64,000 nt of DNA from Datnioides undecimradiatus (taxonomy: Eukaryota; Chordata; Actinopteri; Lobotiformes; Datnioididae): NCBI GenBank assembly GCA_008933995.1, contig WARS01000010.1, forward strand, positions 11,678,238 to 11,742,237, in the 5' to 3' direction. Both the position numbers and the translations under genes were made by a program. The notes beneath the pieces are model-generated. The model searched no databases and was not told the origin of the DNA. It saw nothing but the letters and a program-made list of their open reading frames with translations. Positions within the stretch are counted from its first letter, which is position 1. Each line of letters starts with the position of its first letter. This document shows, in pieces, positions 52,101 through 62,286 of the stretch.

Positions 52101-55100
52101 CTCACAGCTCTCCAGCTCCAGCGAACAGTTCTGCGTATCCAGAGGGAAGCTACTGAAGTCCATTGAGCAGAGAGCCGTCACAGTGACCCTGAAACACACC
52201 ACCGCATAATAAAACATTCAATACAGTTATTCATCATGTCCTGGATACACATTTCCTGATGTTACCAAGGAAACCAGAATGCAACCATCTCTCATTCTGT
52301 CAAGTTTCAGTCGCCTTTATCGACATGACGTGAAATACACCTCTGCCTCTCCTACTCTTCTGCAGCAGTGGATCATTTAATGAGGGTGCCTGCAGAGGTT
52401 TTGGTTTCACAAACCTTTATCAAAGTCAGAAAACACTTAGTCACTTGCTTGGGGAAAGAGACAAGGCGTCAAAGTGTAGAGGATATGGTTTGGATTTAGC
52501 CATGCTAGCTTCTCAGATCTATGGATAGCAATGTGAGTCAGTGGGTCAGCCCATCACTTCAGTTCAGACTGACATATCTTAACAACTATTGAATGGATTC
52601 TCATCACATTTTTGACAAATGACAAGTTTGCATGTTCAACTGGATATATGTCAAGAAGTCATCATCAAATAAGTGCTGTGATTTAAAACATCCTCCACCT
52701 TTTAACGCAACAGCTTAACCTTTGCCTCCACCCAAACCCTGTCTCTTTACCTGACGCTGTAGAGGATGTTCCCGTCGGGGTAAACCCGCAGCATGATGTT
52801 CTCCATGGTGGTGTCATGGATGAAGGAGCGCTTGGAGTGAACAAAGAAGACGTCAGGAACCCAAATCTTCTTCACAAGCCTCGAGTCAAACGTCCGGCTC
52901 TGATTGTTACGGGACGGAAATGCCAGCCGCTCATCTTTCCAGTAGTGACGCAGGTACAAGGTCATAGTGAAGTCCTGTGGGTTGCAGGCAGAAAGCCTGG
53001 TGATGTTTGCTTTGTATATCAGCATTGTATTTTATGTATTTGCTATTCAAATATCTTAGTACTTATGCTTGCAACAAAACCAGAACAATTATTTAACAAG
53101 GTTTTTATTTGTATCTAAATCATTTCTTTTCCTATGGTTTGACTTTCTTTGTCTTTCTGCTCTTCTTTAATATTTTTCTTTCTTTTTCTTTTTGTTTGCC
53201 TCTTTTAATTATATTTTATCATGGATTATTCATAGATTTGTAAGAAACAATGCCAAAATATGGGACCTTGAACAAAACTATTTTAAATAAAGGATTTTAT
53301 CCAATGTAAATGCATTATTCTAGTAAATAATAGATAGGATTAACATTGTAAGCAAATCGGAGCAGAATGAGAAGGAAAGGTTGTCGTCTGATGTCAAAAT
53401 CTGCCTTTTTTGTCACTTTTATTTAATCATGGAGCTGGGAAGGCTCAAATTTCAGTGTCAGTGACGGATGACGAGCGGCAGCCTTTTCTGCAGCAGCACG
53501 AGGACAAGAACGCGGTCTGAAGCACCAGTGACATGCAGATTTTCAACAATCCAGCAGACGCTGTCATGACAACACTGTCCTCTCCACAATTTATCTCTTC
53601 TGGCTGCAGGAACCCGATAAAGCACTTGTAAGTAGGAGGACGGCTGAGTTGAAAGCGGAGCCACTGAGGGGTCACAGACTAGATGAACCAACAGGAAGTG
53701 ATGTAATAGCAGCCTCAAGTACACATTATAACCTTTTTCTACCCTCTGAAGTTCTACTTTTAGTATTTTCACTTTCTCTGCACCTAATCGGTCTAAATAC
53801 TGTACATCAAATCAGACATTTAAAACAAGAAACATAGAATCCTAGATACATATTCATATTAATTTGATTAATTTAATTTAATTAATTTAATTTAATTTGA
53901 TTAATTGAACACTTAAAGTAAGATGTCTAAAGTCAACCTTAATAAGGTATGTTTAACCAGTCATCAAAGCTGAATATGTTGGAAATTAAGTTCAAGGTTG
54001 ATTACTGGAGTTAAAACAGCGATGCCTCACCATGTTGACCTCTGAGATGCTGTCAATGCTCTCCACCTGCACGTCAATGCCTACAGGGATGGCTGCACCT
54101 GAAACAACATCATTAGTTTTGAAAGTCGTTGAGTCCAAACTCATACGTCAAGGCAAAGTTTGCACAAGGAATGACATACACCAGAACAACCTTCAGGAAA
54201 ACATTCAGTCACCTGAGGTTTTCAGAAGCCTTCATTCTGCAGTCTGACATGCTGCACAATCAGCTGTAACCACTGCTGATATGATAAGACAGTGATGAGA
54301 TTTTATTATAGCATCGGAAAACTGAAATCTTGGTTAGATTGTTAGCGTCCTGTGATGTTCCAGAGGGTTTTCCGTCCTAACATGAGTAAATCTTTGGAAA
54401 GAACCCTGAAAATGTCAACTTATTTGGAACAAAATCACCCCTCAAACCTTATTTTGGCCAAACAATGGTAACAACATCCTTCAGCCTCACCACCAGCTCA
54501 GTGAAGCCATCAACATCTGCCCTCCACAGTCCCCCACTCCATCCTCTTCATTAGCAGATTAAGCTTGTTTAACTGCTAAACCTGAACAACCTGATTTGTG
54601 CACACAAACAGAGCAGAAATAGCTAAACAGCCCAAATCTCCCCAAATAACAAGCTCTAATCATAGCCGCTCACCCTCTGTTTGCTGCTGTGCTCCACAAA
54701 GCAATCATGACCCGGCAAACTTTGGAAACCAGGGTTTGTAGGACGTTTGCCCATCCTGTAACCAGCTGTGATGATGTTTCATGGTCAATCTACTCGTGTA
54801 ACCCTCCCTCGCTGCGGCCAGCTGACTAAATATTGTTCATTCCTAACCACAAACATCAGCAATACTGTTACTGTTGTCTTTAACCTATAAACATGGCTAT
54901 CTGTAACACCTGCAGCAAGAGTCACTGTTTAACAATCAGGGGAATGCACTAAAGTAATGGGCCACCATCACTGTCAGCTTCCATTACTGCTTAATCACAT
55001 GTGACAAGTTAAACTCAAACTGTGGCCTCACACAGCGTTCATGTCCAACGTGAAGCTCATGCTGTGGACAGAACAGTTATCTGTAACCTAGACATCTAAA

Positions 55101-58100
55101 TACTGTCTCTCTGAACTGTCTTTTACCCAAGTAAGCAAACTCAACTCATAAAGCACTTATTGCCTTTGTCCTCCTCTCACTCTTCCTCTGTGAGTATTCT
55201 TCCCCATGAACTGTCTTTATGTATCTCTGCCTCTGTAGCTGGAGAATCTGGATCTGTGATTATAAACCACTTCTTCATACTTCACAAACCAACTCTGTCT
55301 CTGTCGCCCAGATGGCCAACAGCATGATCCTGCTTAAGTTTTTCCATTGCTCATCATGAGAACTGTTGGTTGAATGGACTGAATGTCTGAATCATTAGAC
55401 AACAGGCAAAGCTTTCAAAGCTTTGAATGGTAAATGGTTTGTACTTCCGACCACTCGAAGGAATCTACAGTCACTACATGTGAGCACTGAACCATTCACA
55501 TCCATAAATACTGTGGTGACAACTGCGCATTACAAAGAAAACAAAGGAACACATTCACACATCAGTTGTTCAGTCATTTCTGCAATTTTGGGCTCAGTTG
55601 CATGCGCACTTCGACATGCAGCCTGGAGGAGCCGAGGATGGACCAACAATGTTCTGATTAGTGGACGACCTACTCTACATCTGAGCTCTTTCACAATGCT
55701 AACAATTGCTAATAAGTACTAAACCCAAAGTACAGATGGGATGTTATTAGTTTGCAGCAACTTAGTCATAAACTGAAGTACTGGGCTTTAGTGGTAATTC
55801 ATTTCACTTAAAACCACAAAGGCCAGCCTCATCATGGGCTACATGAAAAAGCTAGAAGACCACCAGGGGCGCTGGGACTCATCTCTCTGAAACCATAGAT
55901 ATCTGAACCAAATTTCATGGCATTCCATCCTAACGGTGTTGAGATTTTTCCGTCTGGAGCAAAATGTTGGACCGAATGATTCTGCTAACAAAGCATAATA
56001 GCAGAACTGAGTGAGTGCTTTTACATGGGGCTCAAATTTTAGGCTGGGATCAAAAGTAAACCCATGATTACTTGGGTTTAACAAACAGAGAATTTCAGAT
56101 TTGACACAGTTAAGTTAAAGAAAATGCTGACACTTGTTGCACTATAATAATCCAGTTTTAAGCTAAATGCCAGAGAAAAATTGTCTTTGTCTCCCACGTT
56201 GGTAGTGTTGCTATTGATGTAATCATTGGTATATCAAAGGTCACTGTTCTAGACCAAGTCAATGAAAATGCCTTTTGAGCTGCAAATCATGAAAACCATG
56301 TCTGCTGCTTTAGGATGCACATAGACATACACGCAGTCTCACACACACTAGTTTGGGTTTGTCTGTGACCTCTGTCTGGACGTGGTTTACCGGATTACAT
56401 TCCTGCTTTTACTCAAAGACAACAAGAAAAAGAGGATGTACTCGAAAGCATCTGTGAGCTTTTTGTGGGAACAGAGATGTACAGTGTGTTAATTTCCACT
56501 TGAATGTTAGCAGGCCGGCAGCTCAATAAACACTTTATTTAATGAAGTTCATCTGACAGCCAGGACCATAAAGCTCCTCCTGCAGCCCGGCTTTGTCCCG
56601 CCATGACTTGTAAAAACCACCAGCAGTGCAGACACAACATTTAGCGTAACCCAGACAACGACTGCTGTTGGTGGGAAAAACCTGAAAGAGAAGGTCACTC
56701 ACTCTCCCCGTTTCTTCTTTCTACAGCTTTCCTTTTTCCATGTCACACCCAGTTAGAATATGTTTGAGGCATGAGGCATCTTAGAGAAACGTGCAAAAGG
56801 AAGTCCAGCTCAACCCTCTAAGTTCTCGTGTTGGTTCCACATTAGTCCGTCTGTGGATTCAAACAGATTTGGACTTAAGTTGGACTCAACACCGTAACTC
56901 CAGATTTAACAAAACATGGAAGGCAGAAGCAATGTGTGACCCTTCTGTCTACACTGGGGAGTCTCTCCGCCTCCTGGGCAGCATCATCACCCAGGACCCT
57001 ATGAGCTCTGTATAGCGGAGGTGGTACTTCCTGTGGTAGTAAAGTTTGGGCTATATGTTCTGGAAAAGCACGTGGAGAGAACAAAGATGTTGATCTCTGT
57101 CATCTGGTAAAAAGGTGGACCCTTCCTCCATTCGTTCTGGTACAAACAAGGAAACTGGCCCAGGAGGTCATAGTTTCCTGCTCAATGAGGTGATGTGATT
57201 AATAAGGTTAGTCATATGACTGACAGCTTCACGCTCTGGATGATCTAGCCATATAGATTGGGATATTTCTCCTGCGTATGGCTACAAAATGCAAAAACTG
57301 GTCATTGTTTGCATCCCTGTTTGTTGCACAGATTGTCTTCTGGTCGCTAAATCCAGCTCAGGACTTTTATTTGGGTAAATCTACAACATCTCAGTTAGTG
57401 AGCTGCTGGAGATTTACCTCAATAACACATCAGAATTGTGCTTTGTGCAGCTTTGAGGTCATGTTTTTTTTTTGTCCCAAAATGTTTGTGTGTTCAGCCT
57501 TTCAGAATGAGTCTTTTAATCCCTGAACACCACAGATGGATCAATTCATGCAGTCATAAGCAGCATAATGCCGCTTTAAGGACTCAGGATGCTTCTGTCC
57601 AGCCTCTATCGCAAACTCTGTGTGGTTTTGATTTGACTCTCCAATCAAAGGAAGGGGAGAGGGATTACGAGGTTATGCTGTGGCCAGCTTTTGGAGAACG
57701 TGAACGTCAGACTCCTACACAATCCATACTGACTCAACCGAGCCATGCGTAACACTGGCGGCTTGGACTGACGCTGTAATGTAATGAAAGCTTTGCTCAC
57801 AGCAGAATGACATACATGCAATCACAGCCTTTGTGTAGGAAACCTTTACAGAACCACACCAGTGGTTTTCTATCTTAAAGTACTTTTTAATGTTTGCTTT
57901 ACATCACAGCTAAACATTCTGGAAACAGTAGCTTTTTACTAGCAGGTGGCCTTCTCAGCTACATTACACCTCTAGTACTCTAATTTGAGGTACGTGGACT
58001 TCAACTTGAGTATTTCCGCGTCATGCTACTATCTACTTCTACTCCACTACATTTCAAAATTAAATATTTTTTAAATGTTTTTACTGCAATGACAGAATTT

Positions 58101-58590
58101 AATGTCTCATATTGTGTCAAAAGCTATCAAAGTAGTTCGACCTCTGGACAAACCACAGTGGTAAACAAACTCAACATCAACAGCAGTCACCATCAAGCTG
58201 TTAAACCACTTCAGGACAATAATTCATCTGCCTATCAAACGCGAGGTTTGTTACCTGACACTGGGGCCAGATAAGGCCAAACGGCGAGAAGCTGCAGCCG
58301 TAACACACCAGCGACTGGAAGGCCACCAGCAAAACCAGCTAGTAAATCAGTTACAAGCTTTTGGCATCATGGTGTCTAACTACTGTATAACGTAGCAAGA
58401 CTGAGGTGGCCAGATGGGGCAGTTTATGGAGCTTAATTTAGGTTTATAGATGTTCTTTAAAGGGTGACCTTGATATAGAAACACTACAAGCTCTTCACAC
58501 GTAGAAATGTGTCACATGGTGTATTTCAGGAGGAGGGAATGGTTTTGATTCTTCGGCTTCTTGGGTCTGATGCACACAGACACAGACACA

Positions 58591-58632
<42 letters not shown>

Positions 58633-61600
58633 GCAGCTACTGGCTTATCTGAGACAGAAAAAGCTGAGATTTCCCTTGGTGTATAATTATAGTCCGTGGA
58701 AATGCCACAGGGCAGTGGGGCAGACAGTGGTGCTTTTGTTGTCCCCACTCTGAGCGACAGGCAGGACCACAGAGACCATCCGGATGCCAACTGACCATAT
58801 AGACTGAGGACACAGGGAAACGTACTGCATGAGGGCAACAATGGAGGCTAAGTCAGGCCGTGGGTCAGGTACATTTACTCAAGTACTGCAGTTAACCTTA
58901 CAGTATGTAACATTTCTGCAATAAAATGTCTAAAACAAATAGGTCTGACATATATATTTTGTTAAACTGTGACCTTACAACAGTTTTCAAACCAAGCAAA
59001 ATCCAGTTTTTCTCAAGATCATTGAAAACAAAACGAAATTTAACGAAAATTAAAGGGACACTGCTGTAATTTTCAACCTGGAACGAACACTGGGGGTGGC
59101 ATTTTCACAAACTGGTTGAGTACTGAACATGCTGTTAGCGAGGAAACAGGCTACAATATGCAATGTACGGCACATGCACCTAGTCAATGTACGTTCACTA
59201 AACTGATGCAGGAGGACGACTGTGGAAATGTGAGCATTAGAGGATTAAGCGTTAGGAAGACTTTGTTGTTTGGAAGGACACAGATCTGAGCATAGTGTCA
59301 CTTAAAAGATCTGAAACAATGGTTTGTGGATGTGCATATCAGGACTGATGCCTACAACATTATATATTAGATACCATTTAATTAATATCCAAGGAATAGG
59401 TAGGTGATGGTGGAGAGAGGATTTAGGGATGCAGGAATAAAGGGCGGGGGTAGGGAACAGGGTTTGCGATGGATGAATGGAAGTGATTGTTGATCTACAG
59501 ATGCCAGCTTGTGGAGGGGTGAATGGAGTGTACTGTGGGATGGGTGAGACCCAGAAAGGTGCATGTGGGCATCTCTACTGTGAGTTATGCAGCCAAGATT
59601 TTTAAAATATGGTCAGGGATTCCCTGTCTCGAAGCACAGGAGGTGCCTCTGATATGGAATGGAAGCCTGGAGTATGGCTCACGGACCATTCCAGATCTGT
59701 ATTCTGTACACTTGGCAGATGTTGTCTGTGGTACATAATAACATATGGGTTCATAAGGAAGGGTGTATGAACCCAGTCAGAAAAGTTAGATAGGTTAAGG
59801 TGGACTGAAATGGTTCAAGGCATAGTTGCCCTGAGCCAGTCCTGGACCAGTTTTAAGAACTGTTAACCCCAGTCGTCATGTTCCCCTTTGAGGTACCAGC
59901 AAAGCAAGCAAACATGAGCAGATGATGCACAATTTGTATTTTAAAACTGGTCATGTCACCAGTCAGTTAAGGACTGAGTACATCTTCCTCGAGTGGTAAG
60001 AAAGTAAGATGATCATAAAGTCTTTAATACTGTAACTTCAGAAAATCATTAACGTAGGGTTCTCCAGTTCTCCAGGTCTTTCCAGGACTTCCGGTCCAGA
60101 GTCAGACAGTCTTCAGAGTTTAATTTTCAAAAGAAAAAAGAACTTTGAAGGTTTTGGGATCAATAGAAGAATGTAAGGAAGAGACTGTCATCATCAGAAA
60201 AATGACAGCATTGTCCTTTGTCTAAAAACTAAACTGAGCTAAACTGTGTTTACATTTTTGTGACATGAATCCTCTTGAGATCATGAAAGTAATCACTGCG
60301 AGAGCTTCTCAGGTCAGAATCAATGATTGGAAGCACAAACTGGAGACCACAGTTCAGATCCTGTTTATACCAACAGTCGGTTGCTTTCAGAACTGGATCC
60401 TTTCATAACTGTGCAGGCCGTTCTGACAAGCACTTCACTTGGATGGGATCGCTGTGGGGGGCTCAGGGGTGCCACGGGCCAGAATCGACATTCCTTGCAA
60501 CACAATGCAGTGCACATTCTTGGCTGATTACTAACCTTTACAACAAAAGATAAAATATTTGCTGTTTTGATGAGTTTCAAGTGTTGTAAGCACCTCTCTG
60601 GGAGCGTCACTGTGCAGTGTTTTGACGTACAATAAACATTCAGACTCAGGGATCTATTACTGAAACCAGCCCCATTGTCTTTCACCATCACAGGAGTATC
60701 GGGAATACGCCCCCACCGACACAGCTCAGTGTTTGTGCTTGGATGTTTTAATGTAGGTAGTGCTGGAAGCGGTATCCACTTCTTTTACTTAAGGTTGAGC
60801 TCATTTTAACAACTTCATATGCTGTTGGGTAGTTTAATCTACAGCAATGCATCGTATTCTATAAGATCATTATATATTTGTAGTGTTGCTGTCCTGTGAG
60901 AACCACGAATCTCTAAAAAGTCAACATTTCACGAGCTCAGACAAACAGCCTTGTTCTCAGCTTTGGGACAATGTATTTCCTGCTGATCCGAGAGGATTTT
61001 TAAAAAGATTATTTAGTTTAAGAAGCAGCTAAATTCCCTTAAATCTTGGTCCACTTCATCCTTCTTTTCATCAGAAAAATTCAAATTCCAGCAAATTTAG
61101 AGACACAGCACAGTACGGTACTAGAGTCAATGATCAGCTTTCATCTTTTTTCCTCAAAGTGACCTGAGGCCAAACCAACTAGCCGCATATAATCGTCACT
61201 TGTCGATGCTTTCATGAACGACATACGGTTTTACTCGATTGCTTCACAGCCTCTGTGGATATCAGTAAATATCTCTTGATGTAAATACACAGATGGATGT
61301 GCAACATTTATCTGCTCAAGAGCTTTGAGTTCATACACTGTTATTATTTTAATCCACAGCGCCAATTATAGAAGCAGCAGCCATTTTGCATTGTGTTTTG
61401 CATGTCTGCATGCATCTATTGTGTGTTTGATACTGATGATCTTCACTGCAGACGTCAGTTTGTTTCCCACCCCTCCATCTGCTGCAGACCTGGAATATAA
61501 TCCAGATTAATGCATGCGAATCCCCCCGACTCACACACTCCTCTCACACACACACACAGAGGCATTCATTATATTGCAAAAACATGCAAAGGGACACACA

Positions 61601-62286
61601 ATCACATTTCAGTGAGCACAAAGAGTCCTCCTCCTCAAACGCGTCAGTGCCGACGCACACACTCATGTGCAATGGCGTAATCTGGGTCAGTGTTGGTGAT
61701 TTGGGATTGACACATTGGTTGTCTGAGTGACCCAGTGCCCATCATCGCATCATCAAACCACAGCGTACACATCATCAGCAAGGGACTAGGAGTGATTTTC
61801 TCTGTTGGACGATGTGTGAGTGAGTGGATTAAATCATCTGGGATCAGAGATTAAATGAGGTGTGCGTTTGTGTATTTGTGTGCGTGTTGTGGGGGGTAGG
61901 GTTTGTGTTGCTATCTTTGTGAGGACCAGTTTCAGTTTAAGGGAGGACATTTGTGAATCGTGAGGACATGTCTGTATTGTGAGGGTGTTTTGGGACCAAT
62001 TTAAAGGATTGTTTGAAGGTTACATCTGATGTCAAGGTTAAATTAATACATAGGTTTAGATTCGGCACAAGGCACGGGGTGGGTAAGGCACTTAGTTAGA
62101 TATGATGGGGCTAGGAAACATATCAGTGAAGGCCCTCACAAGTGTCGAGAGGCAAATTCTGTGTGTGTCTGACCTCCAAAGCCTGGTCTCATAGCGAAGT
62201 CATGCTCCTCAATCCTCAACAGCTGTTCACTTTTTATGAGCAGCGTCTTGGTGCTGTCCTGCCTCTTCAGTTTGTAGTCAATACGT
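48897..62286 (-). CDS. gabrr3: gabrr3, GABA-A receptor subunit rho-3 (10 exons seen, N-terminal exon(s) not found)
   Basis: Rho subunits form pentameric GABA-gated chloride channels in the plasma membrane, best known from retina. Exons: 62174-62286, 54031-54098, 52751-52974, 52106-52188, 51858-51995, 51422-51574, 50801-50862, 50187-50318, 49665-49691, 48897-49199; phases all agree, giving about 433 residues. It has a ligand-binding domain with the Cys-loop CSMDFSSFPLDTQNC; TM1 (FFFMLQTYFPTMLMVVLSW); TM2 preceded by the anion-selectivity PAR motif (PARVSLGITTVLTMSTIITG); TM3 (YLWTSFLFVFLSVIEYAAV); and TM4 (LAFPLSYLLFNTIYWSLYS). The loop has QAMAFDGCFHDND, which I recall from rho-3 and not rho-1/2. 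The signal peptide exon is missing. Confidence 0.9.
49665..49691 (-). CDS. gabrr3: gabrr3 candidate 27-nt microexon in TM3-TM4 loop
   Basis: GSPSKMQQQ, phase 0 at both ends, acceptor CTTTGTGACCCAG|GGCTC, donor CAACAG|GTATTC. Skipping it joins RGK directly to IPSTFNASQAMAFD, which lines up with human TGK-ISRMYNIDAVQAMAFD, so it is probably optional. Confidence 0.65.
50187..50318 (-). CDS. gabrr3: gabrr3 exon, TM3
   Basis: VSYVKAVDIYLWTSFLFVFL through EYAAVNYCTTLEEM to MKRGK, 44 codons. Acceptor TTTGTTGTCCAG|GTATC, donor GAAG|GTCAGC. Confidence 0.96.
50801..50862 (-). CDS. gabrr3: gabrr3 exon, TM2 pore helix
   Basis: GITTVLTMSTIITGVSSSMP then Q. Acceptor CTCCTGCAG|GTATA, donor TCAG|GTAACA. 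Confidence 0.95.
51422..51574 (-). CDS. gabrr3: gabrr3 exon, TM1 and start of TM2
   Basis: GWYNRLFINFILRRHIFFFM through SFWIDRRAVPARVSL. Acceptor TTTTGTTCAG|GTTGG, donor CTGG|GTAACA. Confidence 0.96.
51858..51995 (-). CDS. gabrr3: gabrr3 exon, ligand-binding loop
   Basis: YAYNENDLMLYWKNGDDSLR to SSGLAFYSST. Acceptor CTCTCACCAG|ATGCA; the donor ACCG|GTGTGTGTGTG lies inside a TG repeat and is weak. Confidence 0.95.
52106..52188 (-). CDS. gabrr3: gabrr3 exon, Cys-loop
   Basis: RVTVTALCSMDFSSFPLDTQ then NCSLELES; both Cys-loop cysteines present with the canonical 13-residue spacing. Acceptor GTGTTTCAG|GGTCA, donor AGCT|GTGAGA. Confidence 0.96.
52480..52700. repeat. dispersed teleost repeat ('ATATCTTAACAACTATTGAATGGATT' family)
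   Basis: AGACTGACATATCTTAACAACTATTGAATGGATTCTCATCACATTTT-type wording of an abundant unnamed fish repeat, preceded by its usual CAGTGGGTCAGCCCATCACTTC-like lead. An inverted copy lies at 55860-55980. Confidence 0.55.
52751..52974 (-). CDS. gabrr3: gabrr3 exon, ligand-binding domain
   Basis: DFTMTLYLRHYWKDERLAFP, then KKIWVPDVFFVHSKRSFIHD, to DGNILYSV. Acceptor AACCCACAG|GACTT, donor TCAG|GTAAAG. Confidence 0.96.
53861..53908. repeat. (TTAAT)n pentanucleotide repeat
   Basis: Imperfect TTAAT/TTTAA units in a gabrr3 intron. Confidence 0.8.
54031..54098 (-). CDS. gabrr3: gabrr3 exon, beta-sheet of ligand-binding domain
   Basis: AAIPVGIDVQVESIDSISEV then NM, near-identical to the family. Acceptor TTGTTTCAG|GTGCA, donor CATG|GTGAGG. 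Confidence 0.94.
55425..55580 (+). repeat. dispersed teleost repeat ('GGTAAATGG ... TTCCGACCACTC' family)
   Basis: AATGGTAAATGGTTTGTACTTCCGACCACTC followed by TCACTACATGTGAGCACTGAACCATTCACA is recognisable as a common fish interspersed repeat. Confidence 0.55.
55860..55980 (-). repeat. dispersed teleost repeat, inverted copy
   Basis: CAAATTTCATGGCATTCCATCCTAACGGTGTTGAGATTTTTC is the reverse-oriented partner of the family at 52480-52700. Confidence 0.5.
57960..58100 (+). repeat. dispersed teleost repeat ('CTTGAGTATTTCC ... CTTCTACTCCACTACATTTCA')
   Basis: CAACTTGAGTATTTCCGCGTCATGCTACTATCTACTTCTACTCCACTACATTTCAAA matches a very common fish repeat by memory. Confidence 0.6.
58573..58627. repeat. 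(CAGA)n(CA)n microsatellite
   Basis: ACACAGACACAGAC leader followed by about 20 CA units. Confidence 0.92.
61890..62140 (+). repeat. dispersed teleost repeat ('GTGAGGACC ... GTTAGGGT ... GGGGCTAGG')
   Basis: GTGAGGACCAGTTTCAGTTTAAGGGAGGACAT, then TTAAATTAATACATAGGTTTAGATT, then GGGGCTAGGAAA. It is a decayed fish repeat abutting the right-most gabrr3 exon. Confidence 0.45.
62174..62286 (-). CDS. gabrr3: gabrr3 exon, N-terminal extracellular
   Basis: RIDYKLKRQDSTKTLLIKSE to DFAMRPGFGG. HDFAMRPGFGG is a rho-subunit hallmark. Acceptor GTTTCTGCAG|ACGTA needs two bases from an unseen upstream exon. Donor GGAG|GTCAGA. Confidence 0.9.

Larger units (their letters stand above)
54099..62173. other. 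gabrr3 8-kb intron
   Basis: Separates the MRPGFGG exon from the PVGIDVQVE exon. It holds several fish dispersed-repeat copies (55425-55580, 55860-55980, 57960-58100, 61890-62140) and a CA microsatellite at 58586-58627. I recognise no gene in it on either strand. Confidence 0.6.

Noticed and set aside
56791-57015. 74-residue plus-strand frame (…GESLRLLGSIITQDPMSS…) as a retroelement fragment
   Set aside because: Too short and I could not place it in any family.
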